Shown piece after piece: positions 24,801 through 36,800 of a stretch of DNA of 64,000 nucleotides. Numbering within the stretch: the stretch's first letter is position 1; the number at the start of each line of letters is the position of its first letter. The translations under genes and the position numbers were made by a program. The stretch lies in the NCBI GenBank assembly GCA_964030785.1, contig OZ034966.1, positions 8,361,152-8,425,151 on the forward strand, written 5' to 3'. Source of the stretch: Siderastrea siderea. Its lineage: Eukaryota; Cnidaria; Anthozoa; Scleractinia; Rhizangiidae. Under the pieces are notes generated by a model. The model was not told the origin of the DNA. It was given only the letters and a program-made list of their open reading frames with translations, and ran no database searches.

Positions 24801-27800
24801 CAGTGCCTTGAAATCTCAGAATCGGGGTGCATACAAGAATTAGGGAGTGTCTCAAAACTTCAGATTTTCAAAATTGTATCTCACGAGTCAGGAAAATCTT
24901 GCTCGAGCTTCGTCTGAGACACTGCCAGTCAGTCAGTCAGGAGGGAGGGATTGCTCAAAGTCTAGCTTTAGAGTCACTTTCTCAGTTTAAATTTTTTCCA
25001 CAAATGAGTCTCAGGTACAGAATTGATAGAAAAGTAAAGTTTTAGGCCTGGGTGAGATTTTTAAATGAGGGTCTTCGAATTTTACCATTCTGTACCGCTT
25101 AAATAACTCTAACCCTTGATATCAACATGCATGTGTTCTCCTCACTGTTCTCCATGTATTTCTTAAAGTACTGGATCTTAAGTGATCATTTCCTTTGTTC
25201 TCATGACCTGCGCATTCTGAACAATCAGTGATATTGTGAGGAGAAATTAGATGCTTGTCACTGCTGGGCAGGGTTATGATAATGTAATACCGTACCTTAA
25301 CTATATACCTTGTACATCAGACTTTGAACTGGATGGCTCAAAGGACTCCGTTGTTACTGTTGTTGTGTCTGGACCTTTTTTAGATGAAGATGGAGGTTAA
25401 ACTAAGGGTGCAATAGAGCACTTTTCAATTGAGTGTCGTGAAACCAAAATAATTACCCCGGCCAATCACAACAAAAACAAATTACCCAATTCAATGAACC
25501 AATCAGAACTCATAGCAAATACATGGAACTGACGCCAATTAAGTGCAGGAAAACGTGTGCAGCCAAGCTCGTGTTTAGCGTTAATTGATTTTGGTTTTCT
25601 TTCTTATGAGTTGAAAAGGTGGCACAAGATTCTTTTAATAACCAATTGACAATCACAGAGTGAAGTATTATAAAAGCAAAACAAACTAAAGGCAAAACGT
25701 GAATTACTTTTGACACAATTGAAAACCACTCTAATGAAAACCTTATAACGCATTGAGCCCCAGTATCAACATGTATGTTGTAATGTTCTCAAACTAACGA
25801 AAGAATGTCAAAACATCCAACGGGATGAACAAACACGTGAAACAGTCCGCCATGTTTCAGAACACCCACGCATGCGTAGTGCATGCTTTAACAGGATGAT
25901 GCAATACTCTGTTCCAGTCTCAAACGTATCATCAAGTGACTATGTTACATCTCCCCTTCGAAGTACGTACGCACGTACTGCACGTAGTCTCTGAGATTAG
26001 TAGGCCTTCGGACAACTCGCCCACTGGAGGTTTGAACTTGACGATCTCCATCTTGATCGGGAAATAATGAAGGAATCTCACCAGCTTCTTGGGGTCGGGT
26101 GACTGTAGAAGAACAAGGACTTTGTCTTGCTGGTTGTTCCTGCGGTCGGGCCGCGGGCGTAGCCGGGAAACCCATCGGCGAGGTCATGGTTGCAGGTAAT
26201 CGCCTTTCATAGGTCTTGAGCAACTGACTTCTGTTACGTCTCTTCTCTTGACCGTTATGATTCACCGTGTACGAGCGCGGGCTTGAATGAATTCCAGTAA
26301 GCATGGCAGGTTGCCATTCATTTCCGACTCTGACTCTTACGGCTTCTCCATGGTTGAGAGCTGGAAGTGGCCTGGTACCTCGGTTGTAGTACCTGATCTG
26401 CTTGAGCTTCTGTTGCTGAAGTTGCGGGTGACCATCAACAACACGAGGACGAAGAGCGCTAGATGTAGCGGGCAATTTACTTCTCAGCTGTCTACTGTAA
26501 AGTAACTGGGCTGGCGAAAAGTCAGTGCCAGTGAAAGGGGAGGCACGGTATTCCAACAGGGCCAAATAAGGGTCACGCCCTTCGTCAGCAGCTTTCTTCA
26601 GCAAACCTTTCAGTGTTTGGACGAATCTTTCACTCTGTCCATTGGCCTGGGGGTAACAGGGGCTGCTTGGGTTTAACTTGATTCCCCAATCTTGAGCAAA
26701 ACGCTTGAAAACTGCACTGCTAAATGGCATGTTGTCACTAACCAGTTCCAAGGGGATGCCATGCCGAGCAAAAATAGACTTGAAATGCAAGATCAGAGTA
26801 GCTGCAGTTTTATCCTCAAGAATGGAGATTTCGGGAAACTTCGAATAATAGTCAACGACGACCAGATAATCTTTGCCTTTGAGAGTCATAATATCAGCAC
26901 CAACTTTCACCCAGGGGCGTTCTGGTATGTCATGTGCAATCATTGGCTCTCTGACGTTGCTTGCTCGGTATCGTAGGCATATCGGGCACTGTGAAACCAT
27001 CTCCTCAATGTCTGAGTTTATGCCAGGCCAGTATACCAGATGACGCGCTCGGGTCTTGGTTTTTTCAATTCCTAGGTGTGCCTCGTGCAGAGGGACTCTG
27101 ATTCCTCTCCGCATTGCCTCAGGGATGATAATGGCCTCCCCACGAAATAGCAACCCCTCTGCCTCATGAATCTCCTCTCTACAGTGCCAGAATGGGCGAA
27201 CTTCCATCGGGAGCAAATTTCTGTGTTGTGGCCATCCCTCACAGACGACATGGAGTAACGTTTGAAGAGTATTGTCCTGGGCTGTCGCTGCTTTCAGTTC
27301 AATGAGTTTCTGGTCACTCACGGGTTTGTCAGCCACCAGTTCATGGACCATGATTTCCATTTCTTCCTCCAGCTCACTGCCTTCAGCGGTATCCTGGTTT
27401 TCCAGATAGGCCCGTGATAAAGTGTCCGCAAGAAACATGAGACGACCAGGCGTATACGTTACGCGAAGGGAATACCGTTGGAGCTGGAGAAGCATGCGTT
27501 GAAGTCTAGGTGGAACCTTGCTAAGGGGCCGGTTGAAAACAGTTTCCAGTGGACGATGATCCGATTGAATTTCACACTCCTTACCATAGACGTAAGGATG
27601 AAATTTTGATAGATAAACAGATAGCAAGTGTTTCCTTCTCAATTTGGGAATAGTTCTTCTCTGCACTTGTCAGAGCCCTGGAGGCATAGGCGACGGGCTG
27701 GTTCTCTTGTAAGAGGCAAGCACCAAGTCCGGATGATGATGCATCCGCTTGAATTGTGACAGGTTTCTGAACATCGTAAAATCGAAGCAACGGTTGACTG

Positions 27801-30800
27801 GATAGCACATCTCGAATCTTCTGTAGCGCCTCCTCGTGTTCGGGCATCCACTGCCATTGGACATCTTCTTTCAGCAAAGACCGAAGTGGCTGGGTGATAT
27901 CTGACTCGTGTGGAATATACTGTGCTAGGTACTTGACTAGGCCCAGAAGTCTTCTCAGTGCTGGCTTTCCATCAGGAGGAGGCATGTTTACTATCGCCTG
28001 TACCTTGGAGTCGTCGGGACGCAAACTATCTGCCGTTACGATGTTGCCCATGAAATGAACTTGGGGTACTCGAAACTGAATTTTGCGCTGATTGAACTTG
28101 ACATTCTTCAATCTGGCTCTCTCCATCACTTTCTTCAGAATTTGATCGTGATCTTTGTCATCCTCGCCTGCTATGATCATGTCATCTATGATGCAGTGAA
28201 CGCCTGGGATGTCTCCAAATGTTTCAAAGTTCCTCTTCTGAATAATTTCACTAGCAGAGCAAATTCCAAAAGGCATTCTTTGGAACCGTTTCCTGCCCCA
28301 TGGAGTGTTGAATGTGCACAGAAATGAAGACTGTTCCGTCAGCTTAACTTGCCAGTATGCATCGCGTTGATCCAATACAGTAAACACCTTCTTTCCACTG
28401 AGTTTGGCCTGAACTTCCGCTGGGGTAGGTAGGGTAAAATGCTCTCTTTTCATGGCTTGATTGAGCGACTTAGGGTCTAAACAGATTCTGATGGATCCAT
28501 TTTTCTTCTTTGTGACCACCAGGTTGTTGACCCAATCAGTGGGAGAGTCAACTGACACTATTACACCTTTCTCCTCCAGCTGTACAAGAGTTTCGTTTAA
28601 TTGATCCCGTACAGCAAAGGGAAAATTTCGCGCTGGCTGTATCTTTGGCTCCACATCTGGTCTCACTTGGATGTCGTACTCTTTCTCAAACTCGCCCAGA
28701 CCACTAAACACGTCGTGATAGTCTTGAAGAAACTTCTCTTTCGATATCGGAGAATACTCTGCATGACGAAGTTGCTGAATTCTCTGCACCAAGTCGAGCG
28801 ACTCACAGGCTGATCTACCCAGGATGGACAGACCAGAGTCCACAACGTAAAACTTCAATTTTTGACATGGGCGCGCTCCTATCTTACAGTCAAGCATGAC
28901 AAAGCCAGAAGGTTTGATGATGTTGTTTCCAAATGCAGTTAGTACAGCATGGGTAGGGAAAATTGTGGATTCACCGAGATCTTTAGCATTGATCACATTT
29001 GCGTCAGCGCCAGTGTCAAGTTTCATCTCCACCATCTTACCATTTCCAATATTTACACTGACATTCCAGGCATCTGATTTCTCAGTATTGATTCCACCAA
29101 TGAACAAATCATCACATGGGCCATCGTCCCCTACGTTATCTGCTTGAAGAATGTTGAGTGACTTCCTTTGGCTAGGATCTACGGTATTACGAGACATACA
29201 CACTCTAGCAAAATGATGTCTCTTGTTGCAATTTGTGCAAGTCTTTCCATATGCAGGACATTGACCATAGGGGTGAGAACTACCACAATAATGGCACATA
29301 CCTCGTTGACTGCCCTGTTGTTGGAAAGGTGGAACATGGCGTTTTGGTTGCTTCTGACCTTGAATTACATCAATGTTACCTCCAGACGGCGTGCTTTCTT
29401 GTCTCATGCGCTGAAATTGCTTTGTTGAAACTTCGTCCACTCGACAAATCTCGACGGCAGCGTTCAAATCCAGATCTCGTTGTTTGAGAAGTTTCATCTT
29501 TACACGCTCACTTCGCACGCCAAATACGATCTTGTCGCGAATCATCGTGTCAGTAACGTCAGCAGAGCCGAATTCACATCTGCTTGCCTTGGTTCGCAGA
29601 TCCGTTAGCCACGAGTCGACCGGTTCATCCTCTTGTTGATCTCTTGTCCAGAAAAGGTACCTCTCGTACACCACATTCCGATGAGGTTCCACATATTCAC
29701 GAAATTTCTGAAGAACATCACTGTATTTCTCCTTTTTTTTTTTTTTTTTTTTAATAATGCAACTTTATTTACACGCAACACTAGTTACATAGGTACTACA
29801 GATAAATACATATTTACAACGGGCTATTTACAAGAGACGTAATTTTTACATGTACACTTTCAAAAGGAAAAAAAATAATTGTTAATTATAAGGATAACTA
29901 ATTTTGACTACTTCTAAAATATAATTCTTACTTACAATACAACGCTAGAGTACAATACATTACGCTAATTACATTAATACAACGAGACACATTTTAAATA
30001 ATTACTTACTAACTTGAAATGCATAGCTTATTTGTACAACGATTCCTTTATTATTCTACATCTTTGATTACTGACACTTCGTCCCTAATAGCTTACAATA
30101 CAAACACTATTCACACTACGTTACTTACTTACTTACTGCAAACGACAATTAATGAAATTGTTACACAAAAAAAAACAACAACAAAGAGAATGACATGCTA
30201 CCGATGATGTGATAATTATTTAAAAGAAATCTTTCCACTTAAAATTAAAATGAGCGAGTTTATTTGCACGTAAGGCGATGTACTTTTCGAGATCTATTTT
30301 TTCTCGCACGTAGACGACAAAATCCGCAAATTGATATTTTTTGTCATTTTTAGCGCAGATGAACAGGAAAAACTTGCCAAAGAGTATAAGGTGGTTGATG
30401 GTTTGAAGCGAAGATGAGCCTTTTAAGACGCCATATAATATTTCGTTTTCTGTCAAGGCTGTCACGCTATGCTCTTTGCATTGTGAGCAGTACCACTCGG
30501 TAAATTCGTTCCAGAAAGATACAGCCAATGAACAGTACACAAATAAATGAGAGATAGATTGCTCTGTATCAGGGCAAAATGGGCAAGTAGGTGAATCGAT
30601 AATTTGCATTTTGTACAGAAGACTATTTGTGTTTAGAATATTATGTATTAACTTAAACTGAAAAACAGATAATTTAACTTCTTTTGTTACAACAAAGGGA
30701 AGTGAGTATATTTTGCGACGTTGCGATGGATCAAAACCGCACTTGATGAGTCTTTTTTCTGCCGTAGGTGGAGGAAGATTTTTTCCATTAATCAACAGAT

Positions 30801-33800
30801 GATATATGACTTTACACGTTAGGTTTTCTATAGTTGGCGTCGAAGAGGAGAGGTTTCCGGTTTGTGATTTTAAAAGCTCTTTCCAAGCACTTGGTATCGC
30901 AGATAAAAGCCCGTAGTATTGTAGAAAGTTGCAGTTTATATGGAATTTCTGTTGGAAGGACTGAAAAGACAGAAAGCGTTTTTTTTGTTCATCTACGAGA
31001 CAGGATACGTTTTTTATGCCGCCGATGTGCCAGTTTTGGAAGAACACTGACTTTTTATTTATTTTTATAAACTGATTATTCTCTGTATTATTAAACTGTA
31101 TTTCTCCTTGCTTTCTCCGGACCTGAACTGGAACGTGTCAAAAATTGTTTGAGCGTCGGGTCCAGCTATGTGCAACAACAACGCAACCTGAACTTTTTCC
31201 GGCTTCTTGAACGCTTCGCGAGCGGTGCGGTACACTTCAAAAGACTTCTCCCACTTTTTCCAGCCTTCTGCTACATTCGGAACGTCAAAGTTCATCGGAG
31301 AGGGTGTGGGAAACTCCATTGCAAAGGAGAACTCACCGCTGCCACCATGTAATGTTCTCAAACTAACGAAAGAATGTCAAAACATCCAACGGGATGAACA
31401 AACACGTGAAACAGTCCGCCATGTTTCAGAACACCCACGCATGCGTAGTGCATGCTTTAACAGGATGATGCAATACTCTGTTCCAGTCTCAAACGTATCA
31501 TCAAGTGACTATGTTACATATGTTCTTCTCACTATTCTCTGTACATATTTTCTTATAGAACTTGTTGGGAGAATTTGTTTAAACATCAACTGAGACATTT
31601 TATCTGTGGTGATAATTCCAGTATTCTCAACTCCTCTATGTTTGATCAAGTTGTGATATTTGTAAGGAGAAATAGGATGTCTGACACTCTATGTCACCTG
31701 CATGTAGTTTTTAGTTCAGTATTTCTTTGAAAAGCTTCTAGTTCTATTAATTAAGACATATTGGAATCAAATTAGGAAACCCAAATATAATGGTCCAGTT
31801 TTCAAATTGTTTAAAAAAATTACTATACACAGTACTGTGCAAAAGTAATGAGAGCGAATTTCAACAAAGTTGTTTGCACTTTGTTCTCTTCGCAATATTG
31901 TCAAACTTTTGATCAATTTTTCACAACATTCTTGCAACAATTTGAGGAAATTTTGGCGACAATTCACCAAGTCAAGCTAAAGTTTGCAAGGCCAATTAAA
32001 AAATCGAGGAAATGAATTTTAGAACAAGTGAAATGTTAAAGAAAATTCATGTCAAATGAAATGGAATATCCACCAACTTTCCCACTGTTTTCTGAAACTG
32101 TACTTAAGTGGCTTTAATTGGATGGCCAGATGAAACATGCAAACAGTTTTACAGAACCAAAATTATTTTCGGTTTTCCATTAAGTAATCATTTCTTGCCT
32201 TCCTCTTAGTGTTGTAAGTGCATGTTGTGTACATGTATAAGAAATGGTGTTTAGTTTTAATTTCAGTATAGTTTTGACTGGCAAAAACATAGAAACCCCA
32301 ATAATGTAATTAAGTCATGCAAAATAAATATTGCCGATAGTTAGTGTTGTGCCAGCATCAACTGCCACTGACGATAATTCACATTGTTTTCCTGTCAATC
32401 AAGATTCTAAATCATAGGGGCAAAATCTCACCATTGGCCTTGTAAGCAAGAATGATAGTCAAACAAATGTAAGTATTCCTTACACATAAGCATAAATTAC
32501 AAAGAATGGGAATCCTGTGAATGTTAAATTATTTACTAAATGCACTGTAGCCATCTTGAAGGAGGTTCTTGAAGGTATCACAGACTGTAAATGAAACCCA
32601 CACATTTACATACTCAAGAGAGGCCCTTTTAGGGGGGCTACAAATGTTGCTAGTCTGAATTTCAAAACCCTTCATTTCACGTATTGTGGAGGATTAGCCA
32701 TGTCCCTGTTGGTATTTTACTAGTGTATTTGCTCTTGTCTTCGTCGCTGTCGCAGTTTCAATCCATCTTTGTGTCGTTTGTCGCCATTTCATTTTTGTTA
32801 TGTCGCTGTTTCAAGGCCAACTGTCGCTTGTCGGAATTTACCCTAACAGGGCCTCACTAGAGACCAATTGAGACTAAAAACTCTGTGGCCTTATCTTGTA
32901 ATCGGACAGTGTTATGGCTCTAATTAAGGTCCCCTGCTATTTAACAGACTATATGCAACCATTGTGACAATACCTGTGAAAATGTCACTCAATATTTAAC
33001 TAATAAATTCATGTTTTTCACCTACCCTGTGATTAGTTGAAATTGCCCAATTTGCATAATTAATGTGGCTGAACTATCCATAAAATGAATTTTTATTCAC
33101 AGGAAAAGTAAGAAATTTTGAGAAGGAAAAGTCACCATTTTGTGTTTGCATAAATTTCTGCATTTAAATTGGTCATTTCATGGCAAAGAAGGGTACCAGA
33201 AAATAATAATAAAATATGTATATAATTCATGTGTGGAACCATTATTCTGCTCATTAAAGGTTAATGTTTTGTGGCATTTTCACTGTCATTGCCATTGGGG
33301 TTTCTTTAAATCCCTAAATAATACATGTATGTAAAGGTGAGGAAGGGAAGGTATTTACAATACCCGAGCCAATAATGCCAGATTCACGTACAATTGTTTT
33401 AATTCATTGATTACAAAATGGTAGGTCCCTGGTAATGTCAATGCAATAGATAAGTTAACTGTCTTACACTTTACTCCTGGTGAGGGAAAGGCTTCCATGT
33501 GAAGGGCGTGGGGATGCTCACAGTCTCACTAAGGGGTGTAAATTATGGATTTTTGTATAACTTAGGGTGTTCAGGACAGAATGCCAACAGTTTTAGCCAT
33601 CAACTGAAGGTATAATTTGCTTGGGGATGCTTGACAAAAAAAAAAAACTTAAGATTTATGGCAATGCTTTTAAAATACTCTATTGAAAGAGAAAGCATGC
33701 GATTACAACGTCTTAATGTGATTTCAAATTACCACTGGACAGTGCTGTATTTGTCATGAAACCATATGTTTCTTACAGGTTTCAACTAGTATTGAACACA

Positions 33801-36800
33801 TTGGAATCAACTGCAGTTCGACAACCAATGAAACGTTCAACGACCCAATTTCCATAGAAAGGAGACTTAAACTTTCAAAAAAGGACAGGTCAGTTACAGT
33901 TGACTGTAAATAGTTTTTCTTAAGAATATTCTAATTCCCCGTGTTATTTTCCCAATTTATTTTCAAATGTAGTTTTATGCGTGTGAGTTTGTTTTGTGTG
34001 ATTTCTATGGTGAACAAATAAACACCTGTGGTGAATGGTGAATGTCAGCATTTCTGTTGAAGATAGATATAGTAAGGGCACCTTGCTGAGATCTTTACAC
34101 GAGCAATGATCAGATTCATTGTTCATGTGGCCATGTTGAAATGGCTCTAGTTTTTGGGAATCTGTGAGGCATCACTAATAGCAATTCTTGAGTATAGAAT
34201 TGGCAAGCTTAACATCCTTTACCAAAACAGTAAATATTTTGTATTTCATATATTCACATTTTACTATACAATTTTCACATTTTAGCTTGCATTTTTTTCA
34301 CCTTTCACATCATTCAATCCACAATTCACATTCCACGTTTTACATTTCCACAACTATTACCGCGGTAATAATTAGTCCCTATTTGGGACTAATTATTAGT
34401 CTTATAATTAGCCTTATACAGGTGTAATTATTACAAGTGTAATTGACCATAAAGCTACAAGCTGCAATAAACTGACTGAAATTTAATTTCCACTCTCCTG
34501 ATTTTGTGTGCGTGAGGTTGAGGACAAGATACTGGCTGCTATGACAATTATTTATAATTATTTTTTTTTTGAAATTAGACTCAAGTGGCTTGGAATCAAC
34601 TTCATGGACGGACATAATTCTGGGACATTTGTACAGACTGTCCAAATTGTTAAACCTTGTAATAATATTTTGCTTTTGTTGTGTTGTTGTAGGTTATTGG
34701 TGCAGTTATTATCTTAATTGGAGTCTACATACTTATCATATTTGAGGTATAAATTTGTGTTGCATGATTATGATACGATTTACTAAGCTTATTCTATCCC
34801 ACCTTCAACTAATGAGGATTTAAGGGCTGAAAAATCAAACTGATCACTTGGAATTCTGTCCTCTGTTATAGCGCTTTTCAATTGAAGCCCTGGCTAAACG
34901 ATCAAACATTTTTGTCCAATATCGTGTTGGAAGAACATGTTTTACTGTTCAGCATTTAAATGGTTTTTCATGTTTGATCTAGATCAAACATCTTCACCCA
35001 ACATTTTGCTTTATACCAGCAAATGTTTGATCATTTAGCCTCCTCTGCCAACAAGGATTGCGCAAGCGGGAAAAAGAGACCTATCAGAGACGGAATGTGG
35101 GTGACGTCAATGTATTTTTTTCAGCTGCATTACGCAAGAAGTGTTATGTGGGCTCGATTTATCCGATGTTTGGTCAAACACTGTTTGCCTGTTTAGCTAT
35201 TGAACGTTTTGTGTGACAAACAAGATGTTGGACGAAAATGTTTAATCGTTTAGCAGGGGCTCAAAACCAAAGTAATTACCACAGCCAATCACAACAAACA
35301 CAAATTATCCAATGAATCAATCAGAACTTGAAGCAATTACATGTGTACATAATAATAGGCGCCAATAGCAGAAAAACGCATACGACCAAGACTATGAGCA
35401 GTCTCTCTTTCCGCTCAGGGATAGTCGAGGAAAACAAACAAGCGAGCGGGCACGAAATCGCCTGCCGCGTTGAAACGTGACGCGCGTGTCGAGCCGCTAG
35501 TGTAGTGAGCGAGACAGTAGCCTGTTCCAGGTGTTCAGATAGTGCAGCGTGAGCAAAAATAAAGCGAGCGATCTCTTTCACTCGCTTTCTTTTTCGCTCG
35601 AGCTCCGCTATCTGAACGCCTGGAACAGGCTAGCGAGACAGTTCTTAGTACACATACAACCCAAGTCTTGATTGGGTTTGGTTTAACTTCTGGTTGGTCG
35701 TGAAAGTGGCACAAGATATATGTTTTAACCAATCACAGAGCGAAGTAAAGGAAAACCAATTGAAGGCAAAACGCAAATTACTTTTGGACTCTCAATTGAA
35801 AACTACTCTAAATGTCAGGCTTTTTAATACAGGCTAGTTTCATGTTTCAATTAACAAATAAAAAAGCCAAAAGCGTGCTTTGTTCTGTGATAAAGCACGC
35901 AAGGAAGTGACGAGAGCACGAAAGAGGTGTAGGGTAAACACAAGCCGCAGGCGAGTGCTTCTCCCTACTTCTTGAGTGCTCTCGTCACTTCCTCGAGTGC
36001 TTTATCACAGAACAAAGCACGCTTTTGACTTTTTATTTGTTTTATAATATAGTTTTGCTCACATTTGTAAAGAAATTGGCTTTAATTTGCAAGAAAACAA
36101 GTTTTATTCATAACTTGCAACTATGCGCAAGAAAGGTTTTCAGCTTGCCAGCGCATGCAGAATGGCGTCACGGGTTACTCCGTGCATCTGTACTCTGATA
36201 CAGCACGCTGTTTCAACCAATTAGAGCGCGCGTTATACCGAAACTTTATTATAAAAGAAGTTAAATGTTTGTTAAATTAATTTTTTTTTCAGCTTGTTCA
36301 CAGAGCAACTGCAGCAATGCTGGGATCTTTAGCTGCATTATCTGTTTTGTCATGCATCAACAAGGTAAAACATCTGTACAGTATTTTGATTGCTTAGGAA
36401 TGTCATCTGACTGTCATTCTGTAGGGAATGGAATAATCACAAATTTAGAAAACGTGAGACAGCTTTTTCAAGACATAATTTGGTGTGAATCATACCATCT
36501 TCAGTTTAACGAGAATTATCAAAACAATGCTATTAGTGAATTTTTCAAACAATTCTCCTCGGTTGAGGCATCTGAACCGGTGTGCAGTGAGTGGTTTTCT
36601 GTCATTCAAAGTAGGCAATATTAAAATTTTGTGAGTGATGAGTCTTTTTTTCTTCTACGCTCTCTTCCCTTCCTTCTCCTTTCTCTTTCGTGTGGTTTTA
36701 AGGCTGTTTGGAGTCATAAAACCTTAATTGGCTTCAGCGTCGTTCTCGTGAAAATGGCCAAATTTCTTCACGAGCCACCTTTTCAAAAATCCAGCTAGAT

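Larger units (their letters stand above)
25779..31518 (-). mobile_element. Full-length Ty3/gypsy LTR retrotransposon with nested LINE
   Basis: 171-bp LTRs at 25779-25949 and 31348-31518 are identical and start TGTAA / end TTACA. Perfect 5-bp target duplication TATGT (25774-25778, 31519-31523). Minus-strand gag and pol. The element is not functional as it stands: a LINE interrupts gag and one extra base shifts the frame in RNase H. It landed inside an older repeat whose halves now flank it. Confidence 0.96.
34871..35808. mobile_element. TA-flanked MITE with CAATTGA ends, copy 2, carrying nested elements
   Basis: Ends GCGCTTTTCAATTGA and TCAATTGAAAACTACTC beside TA. Compared with copies at 25416 and 55293 it is enlarged by a foldback at about 34885-35262 and a 9-bp-duplication MITE at 35518-35632, plus a CAGTCTCTCTTTCCGCTC segment related to 40560-40690 and 51118-51310. 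Confidence 0.75.

Noticed and set aside
33594..33612. 19-nt microexon (TTTTAGCCATCAACTGAAG) in the luminal gap
   Set aside because: It would need phase 2 entry, which no nearby exon supplies, and the acceptor lacks a pyrimidine tract.
36265..36624. 119-codon plus-strand frame
   Set aside because: It reads the 36293-36364 exon in a different frame and then runs into the intron; the spliced transporter frame explains the exon.
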